Assembly (NCBI RefSeq): GCF_023638035.1
Contig: NZ_JAKRVX010000004.1
Coordinates: 186,001 to 250,000 of the forward strand
DNA: 64,000 nucleotides
Direction: 5' to 3'
From: Natronocalculus amylovorans
Lineage (GTDB): Archaea; Halobacteriota; Halobacteria; Halobacteriales; Haloferacaceae
Under the pieces are notes generated by a model. It ran no database searches. It saw only the letters and a list, made by a program, of their open reading frames with translations, and was not told the origin of the DNA. The translations under genes and the position numbers were made by a program. Below are positions 1-8,344 of this stretch, one piece after another (the first letter of the stretch is position 1; each line of letters opens with the position of its first letter).

Positions 1-2197
1 TAATCGCGGTTTCACTGTTGTACGGAATCCCGATGAGATACATTGTGCCGAGAATCCAACTGAGTGCGAACAGCACTGGTAGCATTGTCACCGCACCCAG
101 TGAGTAGGAGCCGTGTCGACGTCCAAACAGCAATGACAAAAAGACGCCAACAAGCACAAGCGTCAGTGCGAACGTCGTCACTAACGTCTCTAACACTGAT
201 TCTTGAACCAACTCGACGATGATAAGCGGTCCTGTTGCGATCGCAGCGACCTGTGATGGTTCATCTGCAACCGCTGCAACCGATCGCATCTGTGTCAACA
301 CCGCCGCACCGCTTGCATCCCCACGGACAGTGATATCGAGACGAAGTGCCTCATATCCGCCAGCACCATCACGGGCAACGACTGCGGCCATCGCCTCTTC
401 ATCCGCAGCAAAGGCAGTATCAAACAGTTGCCCAATATCCGTATCTGGAACGCCGTCATCTGTCGTGTCAGACGCTTCGAACTGCGTTTCGACGGTTTCG
501 TTTTCTTCTGCGATCGACGCAATCACGTCGATTGGTGTCTCAACAGCAGCATTACCGTTTGCAAAAATGAACGTCACATCTTGTTCGCTAGCCGTCTCTG
601 TAGCCGCAGCTACGCCAGATATGGTCGCTTCGTCGGTGACATCACCGCGTATCAGAATATCGATTGCGGATTCTTCATTAGCCCCGCCAAACACGGTATC
701 AAGGTAGATTGCATGCTCTTTGATTTTGTACTCTCCGGGGCGGAACGGCTCTGGAACACTGTCCATCCAGGCCGGGCGATCCTCCGGGATGAAGTCGTTC
801 TGATCAATACTCGTCTCGACATTTACCGCACCGTACACTCCGGCGAGACTCACCAACAAGACGATTGCGACGATTACCACTGGTGCGCGTTTGGCACCTA
901 CAGCACCAACGCCCAAGAGCTTCGCTGCGAGTCCCCCGGTACCGAATGCGGACTTTTGTCGGTCGATACCTCGGGCCTCCAAGAACAGCTCAATCTCATA
1001 CTTTACTGCTGGGAGTAACGCACCAAAAATGACGAATGCGGCAATGATCCCCAAGCCACTCAGTAGACCAAAATCACTGATTGACCCTACGTCACTCGTC
1101 AGATTCGAAAAGAATCCGATTGTGGTTGTAATTGTTGTAGCACCGATCGCAACCACAACGCCAGTCAGACCTAGTACGGTCGCGCGTGTTACATCCGCAC
1201 CGGGCTTTTCGCGCTCTTCTCTGTATCGCATCACCACGTGTAACGCATAATCAATGGAAAGCCCGATGAGGAGGAATGGAACGGCAATCAGAATTTGCGT
1301 AAACTCGATGTTTAACCAGCCAACAAATCCGCCCATCCATGCCAGTACGAGAACAATTCCACCCAATCCAAGCGTAATATCAATGATGTCACGGTAGGCG
1401 ATCGTCAACAGCACTAAGACAAGTACGAGCGCAATCGGCCCAATCAGTGCAAAGCTTTCGCCGGTTGCCTGTCCAGCCAGCTCGTCGACAATTCCGGGGC
1501 CAAATGCGAACCGATCGAACTCACTGTCACCACTGGAGGCAAGCTCATTAATCGCAACTTGTGCGGCAACAAGCTCCGATGGAAGCTCGTCTGCGCTGGG
1601 CTCGCCTCGATCGTGGGTTACAATGAGTAGCTGCGCCTCGGCCGCCCCTGTGTCAGGATCGAACGTCGATGGGAAGAATCCAAGAATATCTTGATCGCCA
1701 TCCTCAGTTAGATCGCTCACAATCTCCGCAATACGCGATTCCGACTGATTCTCGATCGCTTGTATCTGATCCTCAAGCGTTGGGTCGGACGGAGGCGGTC
1801 CGTCTGCATCTGCTAACGAAACAAAGCCAACAATATTCGCAAGCCCAAAACTCGGAGAGCCCTCCGAAAGCGTCGGGGCGATCGTCTCGTTTTCACGAAT
1901 TGCTTGTTGCAGTTCCAACGACTCAAGCAACGCGTCTTTTGTCACTGCCCGATCGGAGCCGCTCTGGTCGCGAATGACAACAAGCGTTGTTACCGTTTCA
2001 TCGCCAGTGTCAAAGTTGTCATCAATATACGCCGCCGCATCTGCCTCCGGTGAGTCGGAATCAAATCCAGCAATGACGAACCCACCATCGGTCATGGTGA
2101 CGCCATAGCCGACCACACCGATCAAGAGTAAGACAATGAGAACGGTAGCTTTGCTGTGCTGTTGAATGAATTGGACGTATCGATCGACGAGGTCCAT
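1..2197 (-). CDS. RND superfamily exporter (HAE3/MMPL-like), 3' end cut by the window
   Basis: The minus-strand frame stays open from the ATG at 2197 to the window edge, giving about 731 residues with the C-terminus missing. An N-terminal membrane helix is followed by a large acidic soluble loop. Next come clustered helices (about residues 225-400) that include a conserved-looking LLIGLSIDYALHVV segment, then a second soluble loop and the start of a second helix cluster. This two-fold helix-loop plan is that of RND proteins, and the archaeal HAE3/MMPL branch fits best. Such proteins use ion gradients to move hydrophobic or lipid-like substrates; the substrate here cannot be told. The start overlaps the stop of the upstream small membrane gene by one base (TAATG), so the two are probably co-translated and may work together. 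Confidence 0.85.
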   Translation of the reverse strand, partial: MDLVDRYVQFIQQHSKATVLIVLLLIGVVGYGVTMTDGGFVIAGFDSDSPEADAAAYIDDNFDTGDETVTTLVVIRDQSGSDRAVTKDALLESLELQQAIRENETIAPTLSEGSPSFGLANIVGFVSLADADGPPPSDPTLEDQIQAIENQSESRIAEIVSDLTEDGDQDILGFFPSTFDPDTGAAEAQLLIVTHDRGEPSADELPSELVAAQVAINELASSGDSEFDRFAFGPGIVDELAGQATGESFALIGPIALVLVLVLLTIAYRDIIDITLGLGGIVLVLAWMGGFVGWLNIEFTQILIAVPFLLIGLSIDYALHVVMRYREEREKPGADVTRATVLGLTGVVVAIGATTITTTIGFFSNLTSDVGSISDFGLLSGLGIIAAFVIFGALLPAVKYEIELFLEARGIDRQKSAFGTGGLAAKLLGVGAVGAKRAPVVIVAIVLLVSLAGVYGAVNVETSIDQNDFIPEDRPAWMDSVPEPFRPGEYKIKEHAIYLDTVFGGANEESAIDILIRGDVTDEATISGVAAATETASEQDVTFIFANGNAAVETPIDVIASIAEENETVETQFEASDTTDDGVPDTDIGQLFDTAFAADEEAMAAVVARDGAGGYEALRLDITVRGDASGAAVLTQMRSVAAVADEPSQVAAIATGPLIIVELVQESVLETLVTTFALTLVLVGVFLSLLFGRRHGSYSLGAVTMLPVLFALSWILGTMYLIGIPYNSETAI

Positions 2198-2637
2198 TAC
2201 AACACTCCGGTCATCGCAACGGCAACCAATCCAACAACTGCAGCACTCTCATACCATCGCCTGCTTCGGTCTGCTGCTGCTTTTGTCTCCCCAACCGACA
2301 CTGCCTGTGCAAGTTTTCCGGTCCCAACACCCAACAGTCCAACGAGAAGCATCCACAGTCCGATAGACGCCAGCACCATCCACCCTGATACGGTCCCCAC
2401 CAGTGAAGCAATGGTATGCTGTGTCGACGTGAGATACACCTCGGTCAACAGTACAGTTGTTCCAGAGACTGCAACAACAGCCGCGAACCGCCGACCAATT
2501 GCTCGAACGGCATGTGCGGAAAGCCCGTCCTTGCGTATCGTTGGAACAACGATCGCAGCCATTGCAACCGTTGCACCTAACAACACAACCACAGCGACCA
2601 CGTGGAGCGCTTCAATTACTAGTTGCCCAAAGCTCAT
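2197..2637 (-). CDS. Small four-helix membrane protein (CopD-like), partner of RND gene
   Basis: The 146-residue protein is almost entirely hydrophobic. It has about four membrane helices, near residues 8-30, 48-65, 80-105 and 130-146, and a short charged loop (ADRSRRWYES) before the last helix. It resembles the small CopD/DUF4149-type integral membrane proteins often found beside haloarchaeal RND genes, but no catalytic or metal-binding motif is obvious. Its TAA stop shares one base with the ATG of the RND gene, which implies translational coupling. It is the first gene of this two-gene unit and is divergent from the gene at 2708. Function unknown; an accessory or stabilising subunit of the exporter is an inference. 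Confidence 0.7.
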   Translation of the reverse strand: MSFGQLVIEALHVVAVVVLLGATVAMAAIVVPTIRKDGLSAHAVRAIGRRFAAVVAVSGTTVLLTEVYLTSTQHTIASLVGTVSGWMVLASIGLWMLLVGLLGVGTGKLAQAVSVGETKAAADRSRRWYESAAVVGLVAVAMTGVL

Positions 2638-2707
2638 ACTGTCTGATACATGTTCTCTCCCTAATGCGTTAGGATAAATACGGATGTCGTATAATCCATA
2701 ATAGATT
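2638..2707. promoter_or_regulatory. Divergent promoter region with TATA box and short inverted repeat
   Basis: These 70 bases separate the minus-strand membrane pair from the plus-strand gene at 2708. A TATA-like GGATAAATA (2672-2680) lies about 30 bases before the ATG at 2708, as expected for a leaderless haloarchaeal transcript. It is directly preceded by a small inverted repeat, CCTAA (2660-2664) and TTAGG (2669-2673). The repeat is too short to be called an operator with confidence. Confidence 0.45.
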
Positions 2708-3343
2708 ATGAATGGCGAGGAACGGGATCGTGGAATTCTTTCGGCGGCTGATCGTGCCTATCTCAGGGGTGAAAAAACGTTCACCCACGAGCAGTCAAAA
2801 CGAAATGCAGAAGCACGAATCAGAAACCGAGTCCGGGAGGCGACTATCGACTTCATGCTACTGGCTCGATTTCTCAAACAGAAGGATCGCGAGCAGATCT
2901 TTCAAAAACACCTAGACGACCCTGCGTTTCACAATGGGGTTCGAGCAGCACTCTCATTTTATTATCTCGGCTGCAAAGAGGCCGGGCTCGAATTTGAGCA
3001 TGTCTTATCGCCAGCGATCAGAAAAGCCGAAGAAATCTATGCAGTCAACCGGCTCGGCAAAACTGCAACCGTTGACCTCACGTTTGTGGTTGACGTCGAT
3101 CACCGGCAATCTACTGACGATGTGGCCGATCGGCTCAAAACAGGCGAACCGGTCTCACCACCTGCACTGTTCTCGTTGATGGTTGATGGCCACGATGTGA
3201 TAGAGCAGGTTGATACATTCCGTATCCGTCTTGGCGTTGACACAGGCTATCTTGATGAAGCAGAGTTCGTTGCATCGCTCGCGGATCATTTGGATGCAAC
3301 AGCGGTTGATTCGGACGATCAATACGCAGTCATCAGGCGATGA
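2708..3343 (+). CDS. Conserved haloarchaeal protein of unknown function
   Basis: A 211-residue soluble, charged protein. Its N-terminus (residues 8-35, around ILSAADRAYLRGEK and SKRNAEARIRNRVREA) is a pattern I associate with a widespread haloarchaeal family of unknown function. The basic helix at residues 28-45 could contact nucleic acid or a partner, but this is a guess. The C-terminal half is an acidic alpha/beta region. The start is supported by a TATA-like box about 30 bases upstream. Its TGA stop sits directly against the transposon-like hairpin at 3344. It stands alone on its strand between divergent neighbours, so context gives no clue to its job. Confidence 0.75.
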   Translation: MNGEERDRGILSAADRAYLRGEKTFTHEQSKRNAEARIRNRVREATIDFMLLARFLKQKDREQIFQKHLDDPAFHNGVRAALSFYYLGCKEAGLEFEHVLSPAIRKAEEIYAVNRLGKTATVDLTFVVDVDHRQSTDDVADRLKTGEPVSPPALFSLMVDGHDVIEQVDTFRIRLGVDTGYLDEAEFVASLADHLDATAVDSDDQYAVIRR

Positions 3344-3386
3344 CATCCTCCTCGCCGTAAACGGCGGGACTCTCTCCTTGAGTCAG
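3344..3386. mobile_element. Possible solo right end of an IS200/IS605 (IS1341-type) element
   Basis: Right after the stop of the preceding gene lies GACATCCTCCTCGCCG, then the loop TAAA and CGGCGGGACTCTC. This forms a hairpin of CGCCG (3353-3357) and CGGCG (3362-3366). The arrangement 'GACATCCTCC - GC hairpin with AAA loop - GGGA' is what I remember from the right ends of haloarchaeal IS1341/IS605-type elements and their palindrome-associated MITEs. No transposase is present nearby, so this would be a relic or a non-autonomous copy. The alternative is an intrinsic hairpin terminator for the gene ending at 3343. Confidence 0.45.
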
Positions 3387-3456
3387 GTAGTCTTGTATTC
3401 TCGATCGGTAGGAATCAACAACCAATTTCAACACCCACACCAACAAATCAACTACT

Positions 3457-3909
3457 GTGTACGATCGAATCCTGATTCCAACGGACGGAAGTGAAGCTGC
3501 AGTCGAAGCGACCGCACACGCGCTCGACCTTGCGAAACGGCATGATGCGTCGCTCGATATTCTCAATATTGTCGATCACGAGCGTCTCGGGCGGATGGCA
3601 CCACAGCTCGGAGCCGATCAAATCCGCGACGCACTCACCGCAGAGGGTGAACGATCAACAGCGCTCGTGGCTGATAAAGCCGACAGAGCAGGTATCGATA
3701 CCAAAACGATCGTCAGAGATGGGATTCCTGCCGATACGATCGTCGAATACGCAGAGAATGAGGGTATTGACGTCATCGTCATGGGAACGACTGGACGATC
3801 GGGACTCGATCGGCTTCTGCTTGGCAGCGTTGCTGAGACGGTTATTCAACAGACACAGATACCCGTATTCCTTGTCAAACAGCCGAAAGATGCTGATAGC
3901 TCAGATTAG
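3457..3909 (+). CDS. Universal stress protein, UspA family
   Basis: A 150-residue single-domain Usp protein that starts at a GTG. The N-terminal YDRILIPTDGS is the first beta strand and nucleotide-binding loop. The C-terminal GTTGRSGLDRLLLGSVAE is the G-2X-G-9X-G(S) signature of ATP-binding Usp proteins. Haloarchaeal genomes carry many such cytoplasmic proteins, and their individual roles are mostly unknown. No ATG alternative exists near the family N-terminus, which supports the GTG start. Upstream lie about 110 non-coding bases that include the transposon-like hairpin. The next gene is 69 bases downstream. Confidence 0.9.
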   Translation: MYDRILIPTDGSEAAVEATAHALDLAKRHDASLDILNIVDHERLGRMAPQLGADQIRDALTAEGERSTALVADKADRAGIDTKTIVRDGIPADTIVEYAENEGIDVIVMGTTGRSGLDRLLLGSVAETVIQQTQIPVFLVKQPKDADSSD

Positions 3910-3978
3910 CTAACCACCGTCTCTCATCTCTAGGCAGTGCCTGCCAAATTTTTTATCAAGGCTACGTTATTCACTATC

Positions 3979-4614
3979 ATGCCACACAATTGCAGTCGAA
4001 GGAGGGTGTTCCTCCAGGTTGGTGGCTGTCTGGGGGTCGCCTCGCTCACTGGCTGTATTGATAGGACACTGCGCCGACTCGAGAACATTCCAGAACCGCT
4101 TGAGGGGCCCCATCTACTTACCATCGAAGAGGTGACGGAAGAATCAGACTCCGACGAGCTCCCAGTCGAACTTTCGTACGAGGTTGATGATAGACGGATT
4201 GCCGAAGACGACCCTGCGCGTCTCTCGATCAGTCTGAAAAACACCAGTGATCAAACACTAATGTTACGTGCTAATGGCCCTCCCTGGCCGTTCGGTGTCC
4301 GCATGTTGCTTCCAGAGGATGGTCACGATAATGATGATGGTCTGGAGCCGGTTACGATGTGGACTGATACCTACGAAGAAACCGATGAGGTCACGACAAC
4401 ACGACATCGTGAGGTTCGGAGTGCTAGCGATAGGCACGTTCATGAGGAACTATCAGGTGGAGAATCGGTCACGGAAAACTATCGACTCTACCTCGATTCT
4501 GCATACTTGTCAGTCGGAATATACCGTATGACAGTGGCAGCACGAGTAGATGGAGGGGTAACAGAAGGCTCGCGCCGGATTGATTTTGACAAGATCACTA
4601 TCGAATCTGAATAA
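3979..4614 (+). CDS. Tat-exported lipoprotein of unknown function
   Basis: From the ATG at 3979 the 211-residue product begins with a twin-arginine signal: a basic region with RRR (residues 7-9), VFLQVGG, a hydrophobic stretch and the lipobox LTGC, with Cys at about residue 26. The mature protein should be lipid-anchored on the outside of the cell, as is usual for haloarchaeal Tat lipoproteins. A GTG at 3937 would add 14 residues before the signal and is less likely. The mature part is acidic and predicted to be beta-rich (SLKNTSDQTLML, ESVTENYRLYLDS), like the Ig-like or BsuPI-type domains of surface proteins, but I do not recognise a specific family. It converges with the aminotransferase at 4639. 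Confidence 0.8.
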   Translation: MPHNCSRRRVFLQVGGCLGVASLTGCIDRTLRRLENIPEPLEGPHLLTIEEVTEESDSDELPVELSYEVDDRRIAEDDPARLSISLKNTSDQTLMLRANGPPWPFGVRMLLPEDGHDNDDGLEPVTMWTDTYEETDEVTTTRHREVRSASDRHVHEELSGGESVTENYRLYLDSAYLSVGIYRMTVAARVDGGVTEGSRRIDFDKITIESE

Positions 4615-4638
4615 CCTCGAAACAGCTGTGTATACCGT

Positions 4639-5790
4639 TTAAATATAATCGTGTGCGGCGAGTCGATCGACCGCCTCACGGAGTCGCTCTTCGCTTGCCG
4701 CATACGAGATTCGAGCATACCCTGGTGCGTTGAACGCACTTCCAGGAACGGTTGCAACGTGTGCGTCCTGAATTGCACCCTCACACCATGCCTGGTCGTC
4801 GTCAGCAACAGGAAGCATCATGTAGAATGCACCATCGCCCACTGGGACATCAACATCGTGTTCTGCAAAGAGCTCAACAAGCATATCTCGGCGCTCCGAA
4901 AATGCCTGCCGCATCTCTTCAACGGCATCATCAGTTCGCTCCGAAAGCGCCTCAATACCAGCATGCTGTACGAAGTTCACTGCACAGGAAACCGAGTGCG
5001 AATGCAGTTTACCGGCCTCTGCGATAAATTCTTCAGGCGCGTGGAAATAGCCAAGCCGCCAGCCAGTCATCGAGAACGCTTTTGAGAAGCCGTTGATTGT
5101 CAGTGTCCGATCGCCCATCCCATCAAGCGATGCAAGCGAGGTTTGTTCGACACCGTAGGTAATTCGCTCGTAGATCTCATCGGAAATCACTGCGAAGTCA
5201 TGCTCAACCGCAAGGTCGCGGACACCCTCAAGCGCTGCATCAGAAAACACAGCACCGGTTGGGTTTGATGGTGAGTTCACGATGAGCAGTTTGGTCTCAT
5301 CCGAAACAGTCTCTGCCAAGTCATCAAGTCCGGGCTCAAGTTGGAAGTCATACGGTGAGAGATCAACCCGCGACAACGATCCGCCGGCGAGTTTGACCAT
5401 TGCCTCATACGACACCCATGCTGGATCGAGCAAGACAACCTCATCTCCATCGCCGATGAGCGTGTTGATCATCTCATACAGCGATTGTTTGCCACCGGGA
5501 GTAACGATGATCTCACCTGCGTCTGCGTCGATGCCGTTTCCACGGAGTTTCGTTGCGATCGCCTCACGAAGCGCAGGAATTCCGTTCGATGTGGTGTAGC
5601 CTGTGTGCCCTGCATCCATCGCATCTTTTCCAGCCTCAATGATGTTCTCCGGCGTCGGGAAATCAGGCTCTCCAACCGAGAGATTGACAACATCTTCGCC
5701 CTGTGCCTCTAACTCGCTTGCAAGGTTACTAATTGCAAGCGTTGCGCTCGGCTCTACCCGTCCAATTCTGTCTGCAAACTCGAAGTTCAT
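4639..5790 (-). CDS. Class I/II PLP-dependent aminotransferase (aspartate-type)
   Basis: A 383-residue fold-type I aminotransferase. Visible features are GYTTSNGIPALREAI near the N-terminus, NSPSNPTGAVFS (substrate carboxylate and PLP contacts), SDEIYERITYG, and NGFSKAFSMTGWRLGY, which holds the Schiff-base lysine in SKAF. Members transfer amino groups between aspartate, or an aromatic or other amino acid, and 2-oxoglutarate. The sequence does not fix the exact substrate. It overlaps ribH by four bases (ATGA), so the two form an operon. It could in principle supply an aminotransferase step missing from the lysine operon in this window, but nothing here shows it. Confidence 0.92.
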   Translation of the reverse strand: MNFEFADRIGRVEPSATLAISNLASELEAQGEDVVNLSVGEPDFPTPENIIEAGKDAMDAGHTGYTTSNGIPALREAIATKLRGNGIDADAGEIIVTPGGKQSLYEMINTLIGDGDEVVLLDPAWVSYEAMVKLAGGSLSRVDLSPYDFQLEPGLDDLAETVSDETKLLIVNSPSNPTGAVFSDAALEGVRDLAVEHDFAVISDEIYERITYGVEQTSLASLDGMGDRTLTINGFSKAFSMTGWRLGYFHAPEEFIAEAGKLHSHSVSCAVNFVQHAGIEALSERTDDAVEEMRQAFSERRDMLVELFAEHDVDVPVGDGAFYMMLPVADDDQAWCEGAIQDAHVATVPGSAFNAPGYARISYAASEERLREAVDRLAAHDYI

Positions 5791-6191
5791 GCTAGTACCT
5801 CAACCATATCGATCGCTGCGTTTACCGCTTCCGCTCCTTTCTCGATTCGTTCTCGTGCCTCCGCCCCACTCATTCCAGGTCCACTCACGCCAAAGGTGAC
5901 CGGTTTGTCTCGATCGAGACTAAGTTCGGTCAACGCTTGTGCGGTTGCATCAGCGATGACGCGATCGTGATCGGTATCTCCTTCGACGATCGCTCCAATC
6001 ACTGCAACGGCTTCAACGTCGCTCCGACGTGCGAGACGGTCGGCCGCAAGCGGAGAATCATACACGCCTGGAATCGGTATTGTCTCAACAATTTCTGCGT
6101 TACGCTCGGCGGCGGCGCGTTCGGCTGCTACCTGCATCTCTTCAGTGACTGACGCATTGAATTGCGCCACCACAAGCCCAAGTGTAACCAT
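5787..6191 (-). CDS. ribH: 6,7-dimethyl-8-ribityllumazine synthase
   Basis: The 134-residue protein is slightly short but complete for the family. It condenses 5-amino-6-ribitylamino-uracil with 3,4-dihydroxy-2-butanone 4-phosphate, the penultimate step of riboflavin synthesis. The N-terminal VAQFNASVTEEM holds the aromatic-Asn substrate loop. IPIPGVYDSPLAADRL matches the PGxxE/D-P loop, and GAIVEGDTDHDRV carries the conserved Gly and catalytic His region. Its TGA overlaps the aminotransferase ATG in ATGA. The promoter should lie in the 109 bases shared with the divergent gene at 6301. Confidence 0.93.
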   Translation of the reverse strand: MVTLGLVVAQFNASVTEEMQVAAERAAAERNAEIVETIPIPGVYDSPLAADRLARRSDVEAVAVIGAIVEGDTDHDRVIADATAQALTELSLDRDKPVTFGVSGPGMSGAEARERIEKGAEAVNAAIDMVEVLA

Positions 6192-6300
6192 ATCAAATCT
6201 ATCCGGCGGTTACAGCAAAGAACTACCGTTACGATCTGAGAGTGGTTAATTCAAGCAGCGAACAGAAGAGTTGTATTCCCGCAGTGTTCATAAAACGTAT

Positions 6301-8274
6301 ATGCGTGGGCTTGCCGACCCCGATCGATCCGAGCGAACACTCCTTGTTGTGCTCGGTATTACGCTCCTTTCGCTTGCTGTTCGGCTCTTTGATCTTGGTG
6401 GGCGTGTGTTCCATTGGGATGAAGGTCGCGTTGGCTACTGGACACTCCGGTATATCGAGACTGGGTTTTTTGAGTATAGCCCGATCATCCATGGCCCATT
6501 CCTCCCGATTACAAACGGCTACATCCTCTCGATCCTCCCTGCCACAGATGCGAATGCACGGCTCATTGTGGCGATCGTTGGTGGACTCCTCCCGCTTTCA
6601 GCGTGGCTCTTTCGTGAGCGACTCCGCGATACAGAGGTAATTGCGCTCTCTATACTTCTCGCATCCACGCCAATCTTGCTGTACTACAGTCGATTTATGC
6701 GGAACGATATTCTCGTGGGTGGATTCGCATTTCTTGCCTTTGCGTTTGCAGTTCGGGCGATCGATACGCACGATATCCGAAAGCTCTACCCTGCGGCATT
6801 CTTCCTTGCACTTTCGTTTACCACAAAAGGGAACGCAATTCTGTATGTTGCATGTTTCGGTGGTGCACTCTTTCTGGCGCTTGATCACAAACTTGTTCGA
6901 GAATCTCGACAGAACGGCTCGCTCAAAACAACGCTCCGAAACTGGATTACAGCAGCACGATCGGAGCTTGCGAAACGCTCAGGACGTATTCATACTGCTC
7001 TCTGGATCCCACTCCACACTCTAGGACTTGCGGGAACATTCCTTGCAGTGATTGTGTTCTACTACACTCCACGTCCGGAGTTTCACACCGCCCTTCGAGA
7101 GCCATCACAGTGGGGTTGGATGCTTCATGTATCGACGATCGGTGCCGCGGAGAAACTCTACGATCTATGGTTCGACAGTGGGCTACAGGGGCACGACTAT
7201 CTTCCATACCTGTTTGATCTGACAGAGACACTCGTCTACGGTGCTGGGATCTTGATCGTGTTTGCTGTTCTTGGATTTATCGCAGACGGATATGCGCGAG
7301 CCGATCTTGATACGGAGACTGGCTCACGGGCGATTGTTGCGTTCACCTTCTATTGGGCAGTGGCAAGCGTCATTGGCTACCCGGCAGCAACCGATATCCG
7401 CGCTGGCTGGACAGCGACACACGTTGTACTCCCGCTTTCGATACCAGCCGCTGTTGGGCTCGCCTACACGTATCGGGTTGTAAGAAACACATGGCAAACA
7501 CGAACTGAATCGGCTACGTCTGCACCGTCATCAGCACAGCCACACGCGACAGATGGTGGGACAGACACAAGTGAGACTGTCAGTGGTGAGGAAACAACTG
7601 AAACTGAGACCGAACACAACGCCACCCCACCCAAAGCAAGGCGCATTCTTGGATTGCAGCGATCACACGCACTCACACTCACGTTGGTCTCTCTACTCCT
7701 GCTTGGGGCTGTCGTTGGGCTTGCTGCGCCAAACGCAGCCTACTGGAACTCAACGAATCCAGACCATACGGAGATGGTCCAGTGGGCACAACCGCACAAC
7801 GACGTGAAACCAACGCTCGAAGATGTCGATCGCGTCATTCGCCATACGGACACGGGTGACAGCGCTGACGTGCTCTTTGTTGGAACAGCCAATCCAAACA
7901 ATGCTGACGATGTGACACTGTATCTCGAAAATGAGTCCACTGCGGAGACAAAACCAGTAGGTGGACCGGCATGGCACAGTCGGCTCCCATTCCCTTGGTA
8001 CATAGAGCGCGCAGGTGGCCACACTGAGAGCGTTCCACCGGAGGCAACTGCTGATGAATTTGTTGACGATGCACCGCCAGTCATAATCGCACGTGATTGG
8101 GACCGATCGTGTGACGATGAGGGCGATCGCTGTCTTGATGCGGCATTCAGCGATGACTACGTCGCATACGAACACGAGGCCCGACTGTGGGCCTACGAGC
8201 TTGTGTTCTATATTGATGAAGAGGCACTTGCCGATGCCCGTGCTGCAGATGGACTCTCCGATCGGCGCGAATAA
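6301..8274 (+). CDS. Agl23-like polytopic membrane protein (TIGR03663 type), possible glycosyltransferase
   Basis: From the ATG at 6301 this is a 657-residue protein with about ten or more membrane helices. The first loop carries GGRVFHWDEGRVGYW, a DE-containing motif typical of GT-C/PMT-like glycosyltransferases. A low-complexity acidic Ser/Thr/Glu linker (about residues 400-445) precedes a last helix and a roughly 180-residue soluble C-terminal domain. The family is annotated as Agl23, reported as associated with flippase activity in protein N-glycosylation; the exact reaction is unproven. A TTG at 6271 would add ten residues but lacks support. It is divergent from ribH and lies 70 bases upstream of purK. 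Confidence 0.8.
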   Translation: MRGLADPDRSERTLLVVLGITLLSLAVRLFDLGGRVFHWDEGRVGYWTLRYIETGFFEYSPIIHGPFLPITNGYILSILPATDANARLIVAIVGGLLPLSAWLFRERLRDTEVIALSILLASTPILLYYSRFMRNDILVGGFAFLAFAFAVRAIDTHDIRKLYPAAFFLALSFTTKGNAILYVACFGGALFLALDHKLVRESRQNGSLKTTLRNWITAARSELAKRSGRIHTALWIPLHTLGLAGTFLAVIVFYYTPRPEFHTALREPSQWGWMLHVSTIGAAEKLYDLWFDSGLQGHDYLPYLFDLTETLVYGAGILIVFAVLGFIADGYARADLDTETGSRAIVAFTFYWAVASVIGYPAATDIRAGWTATHVVLPLSIPAAVGLAYTYRVVRNTWQTRTESATSAPSSAQPHATDGGTDTSETVSGEETTETETEHNATPPKARRILGLQRSHALTLTLVSLLLLGAVVGLAAPNAAYWNSTNPDHTEMVQWAQPHNDVKPTLEDVDRVIRHTDTGDSADVLFVGTANPNNADDVTLYLENESTAETKPVGGPAWHSRLPFPWYIERAGGHTESVPPEATADEFVDDAPPVIIARDWDRSCDDEGDRCLDAAFSDDYVAYEHEARLWAYELVFYIDEEALADARAADGLSDRRE

Positions 8275-8275
8275 C

Positions 8276-8320
8276 GCATAAACGTGTGTATGTGGTCGAC
8301 CTTTGTGGGAACGTTTATGC
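8276..8320. promoter_or_regulatory. 10-bp perfect inverted repeat over the purK promoter
   Basis: GCATAAACGT (8276-8285) and ACGTTTATGC (8311-8320) are exact inverse copies separated by 25 bases, in the gap between the Agl23-like gene and purK. The right arm contains TTTATG, about 30 bases before the purK start at 8345, so it probably overlaps the purK TATA box. This could be a two-half-site operator or a hairpin ending the upstream transcript. Confidence 0.5.
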
Positions 8321-8344
8321 ACTAACATCTACAATCGATCGACC

